Below are positions 47,621 to 61,474 of a stretch of DNA of 64,000 bases, one piece after another (position 1 is the stretch's first letter; each line of letters begins with the position of its first letter). The notes beneath the pieces were generated by a model that was not told where the DNA came from, searched no databases, and was given only the letters and a program-made list of their open reading frames with translations. The position numbers were made by a program, and so were the translations under genes. Source of the stretch: Cunninghamia lanceolata (lineage: Eukaryota; Streptophyta; Pinopsida; Cupressales; Cupressaceae); NCBI GenBank assembly GCA_027924645.1, contig BSBN01000213.1:30196501-30260500 (forward strand), given 5' to 3'.

Positions 47621-50600
47621 ACAATAGAGGTAGAGGTGGAAGGAATTTCAGAGGCAGAGGCAGTTTTGGAGGAAGAAGTCCTAACCAGAGGCCTAGTGGT
47701 GAGTCTAGCCAAGAAGAGCAGGTTGGAGACTCAAGTAGCAGAGGAGGCTACCGAGGAAGATGGCCTAATGGAAGAGGTGGGACAAGTGGATCAGGTAGAG
47801 GATCCAAATTCTCCAATATGAGATGTTATAACTGCAATCAGATAGGGCACCTGACATACAAGTGTCTAGAGAAGGCCTCAACTTCTCATGGTGGTGAGAA
47901 GAGAACCACTTTGATTCAAGATGCAAGGAGTGTGATATCTCCTGAAGTGAATCTAGAATTAGAAATGAGAGAGAATATGATGATCAAGAGGACGCTGCTC
48001 AAGGAACCAGTGCAGGCGGAACCATCACAAAGAAGGGCATTGTTTAGAATCAACTATAAGATCCAAGGTAAGTTTTGCAAAGTTATTATTGACTCTGGTT
48101 CTACTGATAACATTATATCTTTGGAAGCAGCGAATAAGTTGAAGTTAGAAAAGATACCCCATAGCAATCCATATAAAGTTAGTTGGTTGAACAAGGGGCA
48201 ACACATACTCATCAATGAACAAGCATGGGTAGAATTCAGTATTAAGGGGTATAGAGACAAGATTTTGTGTGAAATCCTTCCAATGGATGCTTGCCATCTT
48301 TTGTTAGGTAGACCATGGCAGTTTGACAGAAAGGATCATCATGATGGAGAAAAGAATGCTTACTCATTCCAAAAGGATGGTGTGACTTATAGGATACAAT
48401 CATTGGTAGAAGAGGATCCACATCATGTAGGGTCTAGTGTAATGCTAGTAGGAGAAAAAGAATTCATGGATACACTAAAGGAAGGTGATGGAGTAGGTTT
48501 TTCTTTGATTGTGAAGCCTAAGGAGGAAAAGAAGAAAAGTGTGAGAGAAGTAGGGCCTAAAGAGGTCAGAGATTTGCTTGACAGTTACAAAGGAGTGATT
48601 GCAAAGGATATACCTGATTCCCTACCACCAATTAGAGACATTAGCCATCAGATAGATCTCATACCAGGAACAGTACTTCCTAATAAGGCAGCATATAAAA
48701 TGACACCACAACAGAATGAAGAGATAGCAAAACAGATTCAAGAACTCCTAAACAAAGGGCTGATAAGGAAGAGTCTTAGTCCATGTGTAGTACCTACTGT
48801 CTTAGCCCCAAAGAAAGATGGGAAATGGAGATTGTGTACTGATTTCATGGCAATAAATAGGATGACCATCAGATATAGGTTTCCTATTCCTAAAATAGAA
48901 GATCTAATGGATTGTTTGCGAGGTGCTACCTATTTCTCTAAGATAGATTTGAAGAGTGGGTACCATCAAATAAGAATAAGAGAGGGGGATTAGTGGAAGA
49001 CAACATTCAAAACCAATGAAGGGCTGTATGAGTGGCTTGTGATGTCGTTTGGTCTTTCAAATGCCCCTAGCACCTTTATGAGGTTGATGAATGAGGTGTT
49101 GCAGGAATTTATAGGAAAATTTGTGGTAGTCTACCTTGACGATATCTTGGTATTCAGTAAGAGCAAGGAAGAGCACTTGAAACATTTGGAGATAGTCCTG
49201 AAGAGGCTGCAAGATAAAAAATTACTGATAAACTTGGAAAAGTGTGACATCATGAAACAAGAATTGGTGTATCTAGGTTTTGTCATCTCTAAGGGTGATT
49301 TGAAAATGGATCCTTCCAAGGTAGAAGCTATTTTAAATTGGCCTACACCCAGGATAGCAGGAGAGGTCAGAAGTTTTCATGGTTTGGCCACATTTTATAG
49401 GAAATTCATTAAGAACTACAGTAACATTTGTGCACCTATGTTGGAGACCATCAAGGGTGGAGGTAAGACGAAGTTTGTGTGGACAAGAGAAGCAGATAGG
49501 AGCTTTGAGAATCTGAAACAGAAAGTTGCTAAATTCCCTGTATTAGTGTTACATGATTTCAATAAGGTTTTCACAATTGAATGTGATGCAAGTGGGTTGG
49601 CCATAGGAGCAGTATTGAGCCAAGAAGGTAGACTAGTAGCCTTCTTCAGTGAAAAGTTAAATGAAGCCAAGAGGAAATACTCCTCTTATGATTTAGAGTT
49701 GTATGCTATGGTACAAGCTCTGAAAAATGGAGGCACTACTTGCTTCCTAAGGAATTTATTGTATACACTGACAATCATGCTCTTAGTTTTTTGAATGGAT
49801 AGGAAAAGCTCAGTCATAGACACATGAAATGGGTGGAAAGTCTTCAAGCATACACCTTCATCATCAAACATAAGAAGGGAATAACCAATAAGGTTGCTGA
49901 TACTCTAAGTAGAAGGGTGTTAACAGTGCAAGAAGTGCAGCTACAAAGTATGGGTGTTGAGTCACTCAAAGGATTATATGAAGAGGACCCAGATTTTAAG
50001 GAGATTTACAGGGTATGCAGCGAGTTTTCCAATGCTTTCCACAGTGACTTTTTAGATTATACATTGCAGGATGGACTTTTGTTTAAGGGAAGTCAACTTT
50101 GTATTCCTAAGTGTTCAATGAGGGATAACATAGTGAAGGAGAAACATAGTGGTGGTTTAGGAGGACATTTTGGGCTTAATAAGACCTTAGTTCTTGTCAG
50201 AAGGTTTTACTTTTGGCCAAGGATGCAATCTGATATCAGAAGGTTTGTTGAGAGTTGTATGATTTGCCAAAGAGCAAAGGGAGTCTCAACCAATGCAGGA
50301 CCGTACCAACCTTTGCCCATACCAAACAGACCTTCAGAAAGTTGGAGTATGGATTTTGTGATGGGATTGCCCAAAACAAGGATAGGTTATGACAATGTGT
50401 TTGTTGTGGTAGATAGGTTCAGCAAAATGGTGCATTTTATTCCTTATAAGACCACCAATGATGCTAGTTACATTGCAGGTTTGTTCTTTAAGGAAATTGT
50501 CAGAATTCATGGATTGCCTTTGAGTATTGTAGCTGACAGAGACATCAAATTTGTGGGACATTTCTAGAGAACCTTGTGGAAAAGATTTGGTACAAATTTA

Positions 50601-51428
50601 TCTTTTAGTTTAGCCTATCATCCTCAGACTGATGTTCAAACTGAGGTTGTGAATAGGTCATTAGGCAATCTGCTGAGATGTTTGACAATAGAACATGACA
50701 GTAGTTGGGATGTGGTACTCCCACAAGCAGAGTATGCCTATAATGATTCTACAAACAAAAGTACAGGTCTAAGTCCTTTTGAAGTTGTTTATGGTGGTCA
50801 TCCTAGAGGAATTTTTGAATTGAGTGATGTTCAAGGGATGGACAAAATGAGTGGACATGCTAATACATTTGCAAAGGCTATGCAAGAGATCCATCGACAA
50901 GTCAGGGATACTCTACACCAGAATAGTCAGAAGATCAAGGCTCGAGTCGATCAAAGAAGAAGGGATGTGTAGTACCAAATTGGAGATATGGTCATGGTTC
51001 ATCTCAACAAGAACCGCCTACCCAAGGGAAGCCATAGCAAGTTGATGATGAGGAAAATTGGACCTTGTCAGATTTTGGAAAAATATGGTTCTAATGCTTA
51101 CAAAATTGAACTCCCTGATGACATTGCTATTTCACCTATCTTCAATGTTGTTGATCTGACATTATATAGAAGTCCTGATATAGGCAAAGGTACAGCAGAT
51201 TTTGTTCAAGACAATGCAGAGTGGGTGCAGTCTTTACCACCCAAGGAACCACCGAAGATGGCGTGTATTTTGGATAGCAGGACAGTCAAGAAGACCAGAA
51301 ATCAGACATATTTTGAGCACTTGGTCAAATGGCAAGGACTTCTAGACTCATAAGCCACATGGATGCTGGAAGAAGACATCAAAAAGTGGGGTGGTGATTT
51401 GCAGCAGTTAGTCTCTAAGGGGACTTGA
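47621..51428 (+). pseudogene. Gypsy-2 nucleocapsid and Pol, broken
   Basis: Arginine/glycine-rich linker, then intact knuckle CYNCNQIGHLTYKC (47824-47865), protease (VIIDSGSTDNIIS near 48085, GRPW near 48309), RT ([47 protein letters not shown] near 49130), RNase H ([18 protein letters not shown] near 49576), integrase zinc finger (HSGGLGGHFG...CMICQRAKG, 50145-50280), core (MDFVMGLPKTRIGYDNVFVV near 50349), and chromodomain-like end (LVKWQGLLDS near 51324, WMLEEDIKKWGG). Longest open frame 47818-48993. Stops near 48991, 49800, 50565, 50970 and 51351, and a one-base loss near 49727, break it. Final stop at 51426-51428. Confidence 0.92.
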
Positions 51429-51450
51429 GACAATTTTCACCTAGGAAGTA

Positions 51451-52293
51451 TGGTACAGGAGCACCTCAAAAATCATGTTTTCGTTTGTAATAAGGTCTAT
51501 TTGACAAATGCATTTTCATTTTTAGTTTGTAGCTAGGTCTATTTTGTAAAGTCCCTGGCAAGTGACTTAGGGGACATTTGTCAAGTTGTAATAGCATAAT
51601 GTTTAAAAATAGCAATAATGCCAAAATAAGGCAGTAGGGTAGTTTTGGTCGGTTGTCTCCTAGCCACTTGGATTGTTCTCCCAGCTGCTTGGAGCTAGTG
51701 TGGTACTACTAAGGGTGAGTTGTTAAATGCCCAGAAGTATGAACTGAATGATGATTATTGTAACTAGATCAAATGTAATTGACTGTGCTAAGGAGAAATA
51801 AAGCAATTATGTTCTGTCAATTAGTTTTCTGTTTCCTGTAACTGTAGATCGCGCAACTGTAGATTTCCATTCATTTTGCATTTTCCATTATTGTCGTATG
51901 TCACCGTGAAGCATTCCACTGGTGAGATTTCTGTCGAAATCAGTGGAATGGCTTCAATGTATCAGTATTCATTTTGTTCTTTGTTTTGTTTTTCCTGTTC
52001 GATAGTGCAGATGATCCAGATCGAGGGTTTCGCGTAGTAAAATGACCTAGCATCTCCATGTGCTAGGGTTCACAGGAGGAAAGTTGTGCAACGGTGTTTC
52101 AGTGAATCGGCCAAAGATTTCAAGCGTCATTAACGGAACGAGCCTCGCCAAAGGGGCAATTACCATCGAGGTGTTGGAGAAGAAGAAGAAACTTGGCCGA
52201 TGGAGTGATTCAGTGGTTCAACTGTTAGTTATTCGCCTGTGAAAAAAAAAATTAGGGCATCAGTCTGTGGTATCCCCTATGTGCTCCCCATCA
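51451..52293 (+). repeat. Gypsy-2 3' LTR (843 bp)
   Basis: tggTACAGGAGCACC...CTCCCCATCA. It has the second base of the inner TG mutated (TA), AATAAA at 51797-51802, and an intact stem-loop at 51912-51950. Confidence 0.93.
51912..51950. repeat. LTR stem-loop, Gypsy-2 3' LTR
   Basis: The best-preserved copy: outer CATTCCACT/AGTGGAATG and inner GATTTC-TGTC-GAAATC, extended by GAAG/GCTTC outside with one bulged base. Confidence 0.85.
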
Positions 52294-54004
52294 CTGTCTC
52301 TAGAAATTTGAATCCTGGTATGTTTCTAATATGTATTTAGTGCCTTCCTATGCAATCATTTGTCGTATCTTGTTTGTCTATATCCAAAATCATATAATTA
52401 GGGTTTAAGGCTTAATTGAACAAGGGTTTGACATATCTAACAATCTAATCTATCTTTCCATATCATTCCTAAGTGACATCAACCTGGAGCTAAGTCCTCT
52501 CCATCTATAGTGACTCCGCTTGATTGTTGTCCTTGAGTGTTATTGTGAAAAGATCATGTTGGTTTTCTTTCCGAATTAGCATATGGTTTGCCAGTTCCAA
52601 TGCACAGGCAGATTTGGCTAACTAATACGGGAGGTTGCGTGAGCTGCCTCCCCTTCACTTCTAGTTCTGCCCCAACAAGGTGGGTATCCCTATAGCTAAA
52701 GATTTAAACTTGACTCACCCAATGACACAAATATTTAGCTTTACAACAACAGGCAGAATACTCTCATGTATGGACCAAGAGCTCAATGATAGATCACAAG
52801 GTTGGCAACTTTCTTGGACATATCTGACTGGTTAGGGATGAGAGTATGCAGGGGTTCTAATCCTACTCCTACAACTAACAGGTTGGAATATAGAATGATT
52901 TGAATTGATGTTTTGGATGCAAGACAAGGGGCTTTGGATCATAACTACTACACAAGAAATAGACTGGTGCCTATCTCTGGGCAAGGAGTCAACTAGACGT
53001 ATACAAGAGAATGGCTTGCAACTGGCAGTCAAGTTTCAAGGGGTTAGGACTGGTATTTGCCTTACAAACACCGCCCAAGGATAAGTATTTAACTGTGTCT
53101 ACTTACATACATCCCAGATGACTACAATCTTCTCCATACTCAACCTAAAACAATTCAATCCACTCCTTGAATGGAAGTTAAAGATTAAGCATGTGATACA
53201 GAAATCTATACCCTAGAATCTGAGAAACCCTTAGCAACTAGATTCAAAAGAAGAGAATGCATACAACACATGGAGACAGACAGATAAACACATGGAATAA
53301 TGCATTTTTCATATAAAATGACAAGAAACTGAACATATATGCAAGGTGTACTCAAATGCAACTCATAAACTCCAACAGAGATAAAACAACCAAGAAAATG
53401 CTATGTCTTTTGTTGTTTTTCCCCCAAAAAATTCCCAAGTCTTCAACAACCTAAATGAGTAACACAGTTTGCATTTTATAGCAAGACTGTGTACTTAGCA
53501 ATAATTACATGGCATTTCAAAATTCCTGCCAAATATAGCGCACCACAGAATGGCGCCCAAAACATTGAATGCAGTAGGGAGAGAGAAGGAAGGGAGCAGG
53601 TGAGAATCAGGAGATGTGCCGCCGCCTGAAGATTTTCCATTAAAAATAGTGGTTGGCCCGTCAATCATCGACCATGCATCTGTAATTTCCATAAATGCCA
53701 ACCTACCCGTGGCCCTTAGTAATGCAACAGCTGCATGCTTAAGAAATTTTCCCGCTTGAAAACAGCTGCAAATACAAAGAAATCACCCCTGTAGAACACT
53801 TGAATCATGGTCATCGATTTCCCTTCCTATTGCCAAGATCTATGGCCTAAAATCACGCTGAAAAGTTGCCAGCCAATGAAATTGCGCCATGTAGGCATCC
53901 TGTTTCCATCGCTGACTTTTCTGCCATCTATTTTGCCTTTTTCGCCTTGTATATGCAAAAGAACATGCATATACATACAACTGCCTGCATATAAAGCATG
54001 GACC
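52294..54004. other. TGTTA element, right part, non-coding
   Basis: Continues the sequence cut by Gypsy-2 (CTGTC duplication at 52294-52298). Short frames, for example 53476-53701, show no motif. No gene seen. Confidence 0.5.
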
Positions 54005-54925
54005 CTAAATATTTATAAAACAAATCACAATCTCATTTGGGTCTGGCTTGTATCTCCCTTTTGCATATATCGCTTTGTATATTGCATATACAAACGCAAT
54101 ATATAACCTGCGGATCTCAAATGACTATGAAGCACTTTGAAATTCAAATCGAGTCCGGCTTGTATCTCTTTACTTGTATATTTCCTTGCATATCACATTA
54201 TACAAATGCAATATACATATCGCGGGCCCCAGCCATTTATCAATTGGATTGGAGAAATTTGAAATACGAGCCTTGTATGTTCATTCTTTTGTATATCGGC
54301 ATATACAATGCCATATACATGCAAGCTATAGATGCCAGCACTGAATTCACCAAATTTGACTTTTAAGTCAGGTCTGGCTAATGCATCTTGGGAATGCATG
54401 TTCCTTTGTATGTTTGATCATACAATCGCACTTGTATGTGCAATCAATGGGCCCCACCATTTGTATCTTTTTTCCTTGCACATTTTCTTTGCATGCGCCT
54501 GATGTACATTCTGCTTTGTATGTTTGCGGGCCCGACCAATTGTATATCGGCCTTGTATGTGCATTGACCATCAGGGAGACTTCAATGTGAACTGCTGATG
54601 AGTGTTGTTTCACCAATGAAACGTTTCACTATAGTGAATGCATGTCAGCCTCTTGTATATTTGCAATGTACATTCCCAATGTATGTCGGACATACATTCA
54701 CCTCTTTTACCTTTGTGGTATACATTGTCCCTTAGATACAAACGCAACATATTCCCAGAATCTGCGATAGATTCCTCAATACATATACAAACCCAACATG
54801 CATTGTGAAATGCATACAACCAATTTTTTACTATTTTTTGAAGGCCGATTGAACATTCTTTGGGCCCGCCAATGCACAATGCACTTGTACATACAAACAC
54901 ACATGTATATACAAAGATACACGCA
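54005..54925. repeat. Degenerate subrepeat array rich in TGTATAT/ATATACA
   Basis: Units of roughly 110-120 bp recur: ctggcttgtatctc ... ttgcatat ... atatacaaacgcaatatata ... cgggcccc. Compare about 54022-54124 with 54138-54240; later units are more diverged. Most units pair facing words (ttgtatatcggcatatacaa) and carry a GGGCCC core (54223, 54451, 54528 and 54861). The open frames here are by-products of this composition. Confidence 0.75.
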
Positions 54926-55103
54926 TGCAACTATTTATTGCATTTTTCAACTGAGAAGGCTGAAAGACTTAGAATTTTTTGGATTTTTGAAGAGTGCCCG
55001 CAGATGAATATTTGAAACCTGAACCAGCAGCAGGCACCAACAGAGGGTTTGATTGAATCTACCTTAACCACATTTCAACCTTATCCCCCTTTTACATTTA
55101 ACA

Positions 55104-55108
55104 ATAAG
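55104..55108. repeat. Target site duplication ATAAG (right)
   Basis: Second copy of 44967-44971, directly after TTTAACA. Confidence 0.92.
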
Positions 55109-56757
<1,649 letters not shown>

Positions 56758-56762
56758 GCTAG
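56758..56762. repeat. Target site duplication GCTAG (right)
   Basis: Second copy of 31808-31812, directly after the LTR end. Confidence 0.85.
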
Positions 56763-57252
56763 TGCCTACATTTACCACCAATGGTGTATGCTAACCACCA
56801 CATAAGACCACCAAGCCCTCTATTGCTCTTATAAGGGGGTACATTTTTCTTTTCACCATAATTTACAATATGGGAGTGAGATTTTTGCAAATTTATAGTC
56901 GACGAAAAGCCAGTTTCATCAACTATGTTGTGATGAACTTATTTTTCCCAAAATTTACTATTTTTTAAATGTTTTTTGGCCTTTGAAGTCTATTTTTTTT
57001 CCTAAAATTTGACAAGGCATAACTTTCACCCCATTTATCAAAATTTTTCATTTTAAAAATTGGATAGCGTTTTTTTCTCAAAATTATAAAAAACATCGCG
57101 AGTTATGAACAGATGATTTAGGCTTCCAAGTTGTAAAAATTGTAATCAAAACTTGTCTATTTTTTTGAGGGGGGTTATATTACAACACTAATTAAATTTG
57201 GGGGGTTTGAAAGGCACAATTTCATGTGTCTCTATGTGTTTCTGCATCATGG
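56763..57252 (+). other. Copia leader, resumed
   Basis: T-rich non-coding sequence between the giant element and the gag start; contains tagtcgacgaaaagcc. No gene. Confidence 0.4.
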
Positions 57253-57712
57253 ATCCTAAAATTGATCTCCTAACTCCACACAACTATCACACCTAGAAGG
57301 TTAAATTAAAAAACCTTTACAATCTAAGGGATTATGGAAGATGTTAAGTGAACAAGTACAATTTACAATGGAATATAAATAGTTTGCCTATAGGAATAAA
57401 TTAGATGAAGCCATGGGAATCATTGGCTTGCATGTGTCTGACAATCTTCACTTCTATCATGTAAATTGTACTACACCTAAACAATGTGGGATAAATTGAA
57501 TGACTTGTTTGCTATAGTCAATTAATTTTGTGCTCTTCAATTAGATGTTGAATTGGCAATTTTATCCCTAGATTCCTTCCCTTTGATTGAAGAGTTCCTG
57601 TTTAAGCTCAAGTCTTTCTTTTCATGTTTACAAGGTTGTGGAAAATCAAAATTACATGAAGAATGTGTGTTCTTGGTCTTGTCTAAGTTGAAAGGCCCAT
57701 ATCATGTCTTCT
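57253..57712 (+). pseudogene. Copia gag (UBN2-type) relic, interrupted
   Basis: From the ATG at 57253 (MDPKIDLLTPHNYH) scattered frames give DEAMGIIGLHVSDNLHFYHV, a stretch like NCTTPKQMWDKLNDLF, then DVELAILSLDSFPLIEEFL and LSKLKGPYHVFL. This is the gag-polypeptide of copia elements. Several stops and shifts occur. It stops where the minus-strand gypsy derivative begins at 57713, so the rest of gag lies beyond the window or was lost. Confidence 0.75.
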
Positions 57713-59314
57713 TGATGCAGATCAAGGTCTAGGGGTCTTGTCAAACTACTGAACCAGGAAGCCAAAACTCAGAAACAATAATCCAAAACTTTATTTATTT
57801 ATTTGGAATCACACATTACAACAAGAGTCCAATGACCTTACAAACTTCAATGCACACATTCCATGGCATCAAGCCTTACAATCAAACCAACACCCACAAC
57901 CTCTAATTTTAGACTCTAAAACTTCGTAAAAGATGACCCCAAAACTCATGATCGAGATGATTTACCAAAACACACTCCCAAAATAACTACCTTTGAAAGC
58001 ATAAAACATTCCTTTTGTAGGCAACAAAGGTGGTTAATAGCATAGAGGTGGTTAAACAGAGGCGGTTAATTTTCTAGGCGGCAACCACCATCATCACGTG
58101 AAATCCATCTGTCATCCTTCTTTAATTGGATCTTTAAATAAACACCATTTTATTGGTCCATTTGGTTGACATTGTGCTTGGAATGACTAAAAATGGAGGT
58201 AGGAAACTAATTTTGGTTCTTTTGAAAGTTTCTAGATAGTTCTGTAAGTCAACAGGATATATCTGATCAGGTTCTGTTCAACTAGATATGATATATCAGG
58301 TTCAAATGTAGTCAGGGCATTTCGATATGTCTGGTTCCAAATGGAAGTTTTGTACAAATCAAATGCCAAGTTAAGTTCATCGAGACATGCATATATAACA
58401 AGATATCTGGTTGAAAAGATTAGGATGGAAATGAGTCACGCAATAGGATATCCGAATGAAAAATGTCCAGTTGGGATTTAGGAAAAGCAACTGGATATGG
58501 AAATGTCTAGTTGGAAAATGTCTTCTTAGAATGTTTGGTTAGAAAATGTTCAATTTTGGAATGTTCGGTTAGGAACAAGACAATGTAACCAGATATTCAA
58601 ATGAAAATATCTAGTTGGACAATAAGCAATGTAACTAGATGTGGCTATGCGATAGGATCTGGCTATGAGAAGACAACAAGACATCTAGAAGGAAAATGTC
58701 TGGTTGGAAGTTAAACCACACAACTAGATATAGACATGTAACCGGATCCAAATATAGAAATGTAACAGGATATCTGGATAGAAAATATCTAGTTAGGAAC
58801 AAATCATTTCAACAGGACATCTGGATGAAGATGTCCGGTTGGACATAAAGTGATACAACATGATGCTGAAATGCAACTGGATGTTGAAGTGTAATTGGAT
58901 GTCCAGTTGGAATTTAAAGTGATGCAACTAGATCTGAACATGATAAGACAACAGGATCTAGATGTGACAAGGAAACATGACTTGGATAAGAGGTCTAGTT
59001 AAATTATAAAGAAGTGCAACTAGATCCAGACATGAAATACAATTAGATGTCCAAATGTCTGGTTACAAACATCTGGTTGGAGCGATGAATATAACTTAGT
59101 CAAATTCATTAGATCTTAGCCAAATTTGAACTGTAGGTACCCATTTGTCTCCTTAACAAGATCTATGCACTCCTTACTTGGAAATGATTCCAACTGGATC
59201 TATTAGATTTTTGAACATCTACTCCTGCAAGCAAAAACAAAGGAAAACACACAAAAAAGAAAAAAAATATTTGGGTGATGAGGATAGCTCGTGGACCCGG
59301 ATGCTCCTGCACTA
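57713..59314 (-). repeat. 3' LTR of the gag-protease element (1.6 kb)
   Basis: Starts TGATGCAGATCAAGG and ends ATGCTCCTGCACTA. Its first 875 bases align with 61475-62345. The outer half is a degenerate subrepeat array (58220-59100). Confidence 0.85.
58220..59100. repeat. Degenerate subrepeats in the LTR
   Basis: Many variants of two linked phrases, caactggatatcyrga and gaaaatgtctggttgga, alternate at about 35-60 base spacing. The start of the same array is in the other LTR (62020-62345). Confidence 0.8.
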
Positions 59315-59903
59315 GACACTCTAGGTAAGTGAAATGTTCCATGAGTTAGGAAAACTCATGAACATTTAAAGGTTCTGGGATGGTGATCCCATGTTTGTTC
59401 CTTATCCAAATCTCCTCTTCATTCAGCTGACTTCCTACTCTTGCTTCATACTGGATGTCTCTCACTCCACTTAGTCTTTCTTTTCCTCATTGCCTCCTTG
59501 ATCCTCAGTCTTCAATTGGATGATTACCACTACTCCTCTCTGGTCATAATATTCCACATGGTGGTGTCAAATACCCATCATCGCCACTTGAAACCTCCAC
59601 AATCTTGCCACTGCTCACGCACATTTGTCAGGTTCTCTTTCATTCCTTTTTGTTGTGGTTGTACACAACCAATATCACTACTTTTTCTTCCAACTGCATT
59701 CATCTTCATAGGAACCTTCGTAAGACTACTCTCAACCTTACTTATTATCTTTAACAACTATTTTTCAGAATTGTATTAACTATAGAACTATTGTCTATCA
59801 CCTATTGTACCTTCTCTTTCATAGAACTCAATACATACTTCTACCCACCTTTCACAATGGTGTACAAATTCCTCCTACCATCATAGATAGCTTCTCGATC
59901 AAA
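59315..59903 (-). other. Region between protease and 3' LTR, no pol domain
   Basis: Short minus-strand remnants (for example EARVGSQLNEEEIWIRNKHG near 59400-59460) but no RT, RNase H or integrase motif. Full pol would need about 3 kb. Confidence 0.6.
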
Positions 59904-60320
59904 TCACCAAGGTCTACCCAACAACACATGATAGACACTCATTGACATAACATCACACAAGACTTCATCCTTATATGACCGAATCTTGAAACTAACTAAG
60001 CATTGCTCATCCACCACTAATTCATGATCCTTTTGCAACCAAGTAACCTTATAAGGACTAGGATGTTTCCTCTTTTTCAAACCTAGCTTGTCTATCATTT
60101 CCTCTGAAACTAGATTATCAGTACTACTACTATCAACAATGACTTTGCAACACTTACCTCCAGACTTACATACAATCCTAAAAAGACTTCTCCTCTGAGA
60201 TACTCCTTCTTTCACCTCTGGTTTCAACAATACTCTCTTGAACATAATAGACTCTCTTTCTTCAGGCTCTTCATCCTTTAGTGATGCCACACTTTCCTCA
60301 TCTTATTTTACCATGCAATT
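59904..60320 (-). pseudogene. Gypsy protease
   Basis: The frame 59904-60290 has VSQRRSLFRIVCKSGGKCCK, VIVDSSSTDNLVSEEMIDKL (active-site DSG changed to DSS), SPYKVTWLQKDHELVVDEQC and HVLLGRPW. It is homologous to the Gypsy-1/2 protease (SQRRALFRINYKI, IDSGSTDNI, LLGRPW), so the element is related to that lineage. Translation continues past GRPW with DREAIYDGRRNLYTIV, then stops. Confidence 0.85.
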
Positions 60321-60339
60321 TCTAGCTGTACCTTGCTTG

Positions 60340-60420
60340 CTACTCCCCTATTTTATTTGTGGACATTCATAGACTCTATGTCTAATAGCTCCACATTGAA
60401 ATCATTTCCCAAGGAATCCC
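60340..60420 (-). pseudogene. Degenerate zinc knuckle
   Basis: The minus strand reads about FQCGAIRHRVYECPQ, a CxxC-HxxxxC knuckle whose first Cys is lost. It links gag and protease. Confidence 0.6.
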
Positions 60421-60639
60421 TTGCTACTGCTACCACGTCCTTCCTAGGGTTTTCTCTTCCTCTCATTCCCTAACTTGTATTCCCTTTTGATCTTGCTTCT
60501 TCTTCATGAGTCTACTTACCCTTGCTAATGTTTGTTTGTCCTCTTTTGGATGAGTACTTTACTCTTCCCCTTAAATTACTCTATTGCTTTCTTTCTATCT
60601 TCTCCTCTTCTTTCAAAGCATACCAGTATGCCTCTTCCA

Positions 60640-61320
60640 CTGTTTAAATCTTCAGCATACTCATCTCATCTTGTATGTTAAATCTCAAGCCATTGATATA
60701 TCATGCTACCTTCTCCCTGTCTAGATCTGATAACCATCTTATAGAATTCTTGAGTATAGTCTTTGACACTCATCTCCTTCTTCCTTAGATTTTGAAGTTT
60801 TCTATACATCTCCAACTCATAATCCTCAAGAATAAATTTCACTTTCAATTGGATAACCATATGATTCCACTAGGTTATTCTCATGTTGCCATTTTCTACT
60901 CTTTCCCTCTGTAACTCTCTCCACCAAAGGGCAGCATGTCCTCTCAACTTTGTTTGCACCAACCTCACCCTCTGAGGTTCATGAATATTTTCATATTCGA
61001 TGTGCTCCTCTAATTCTCCTATCCGATCGATCAATTCCTCAGGGTTTAATGATCTAGAAAAAAGTAGAAATTTTAGTTTTATTACCTCCAATTCTCGCTA
61101 GTGCTCTTAGAAATTGTTCTTCTCTAGCATCTTCCAGTTGTCCATTTTCTCTCTCTCGTCCTCATATACAATCTCTTACTCATCATCATCTATATGATCT
61201 TCCACATGATCTGGACTTTCTCTCAACCCAACAACCAAGTTTCTCAGTTCATTATGCATCTCAACTTGAAATAGTTTGAACATCTCCTCTAGTTTAGGAA
61301 CCCTTCTTCTCGAGGCATCT
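60640..61320 (-). pseudogene. Gypsy gag capsid
   Basis: From about 61320, frames with VPKLEEMFKLFQVEMHNELR, then (60870-61091) PEELIDRIGELEEHIEYENI and RLVQTKLRGHAALWWRELQR, then (60678-60860) YELEMYRKLQNLRKKEMSVK and DYTQEFYKMVIRSRQ. This is the same gag domain type as Gypsy-1/2 (TKLRGHAALWW parallels ARLKGSTLAWW). Interrupted by at least two stops. Confidence 0.85.
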
Positions 61321-61454
61321 TCTCATAATACAAATTTCACTGATATACATGCAAGTGCAAATTACCTCATGGTTGGTGATTAGTTTACATGATTCCATCC
61401 TCAGGTCCTAGTGCAGACTGCCTCACATTTGACATTCTATCTACACACTCAAGA

Positions 61455-61472
61455 TCTCTGGCTCTGATACCA
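61455..61472 (-). promoter_or_regulatory. Primer binding site of the gag-protease element
   Basis: The minus strand reads TGGTATCAGAGCCAGAGA two bases after the LTR end; the first 14 bases are the canonical initiator Met tRNA site. Confidence 0.88.
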
Positions 61473-61474
61473 TT

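Larger units (their letters stand above)
45912..52293 (+). mobile_element. Gypsy-2: Ty3/gypsy LTR retrotransposon, decayed
   Basis: Same family and layout as Gypsy-1: LTR, PBS, gag-pol with chromodomain-like end, LTR. Both LTRs are full length (839 and 843 bp) and closely similar, so this copy is probably younger than Gypsy-1. About seven to ten stops and one frameshift disable it. It is inserted in the TGTTA element. Confidence 0.94.
44972..55103. mobile_element. TGTTA...TAACA element, about 3.75 kb without Gypsy-2
   Basis: Begins TGTTATATCG and ends CATTTAACA, with inverted TGTTA/TAACA ends and a perfect ATAAG duplication, the hallmarks of LTR-type integration. After removing Gypsy-2 (45912-52293) about 3.75 kb remains. 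No coding domain, PBS or internal LTR pair was found, so a very long solo LTR is the best reading; an unknown non-autonomous element is the alternative. The right part carries a degenerate subrepeat array (54005-54925). Orientation is undetermined. Confidence 0.75.

Noticed and set aside
53807..54930. Several 70-110 codon frames on both strands
   Set aside because: They overlap each other within the degenerate subrepeat array, whose composition suppresses stops; no motif or conserved frame.
59441..59779. 112-codon plus-strand frame
   Set aside because: Antisense to the internal region of the gag-protease element; pyrimidine-rich composition explains the openness.
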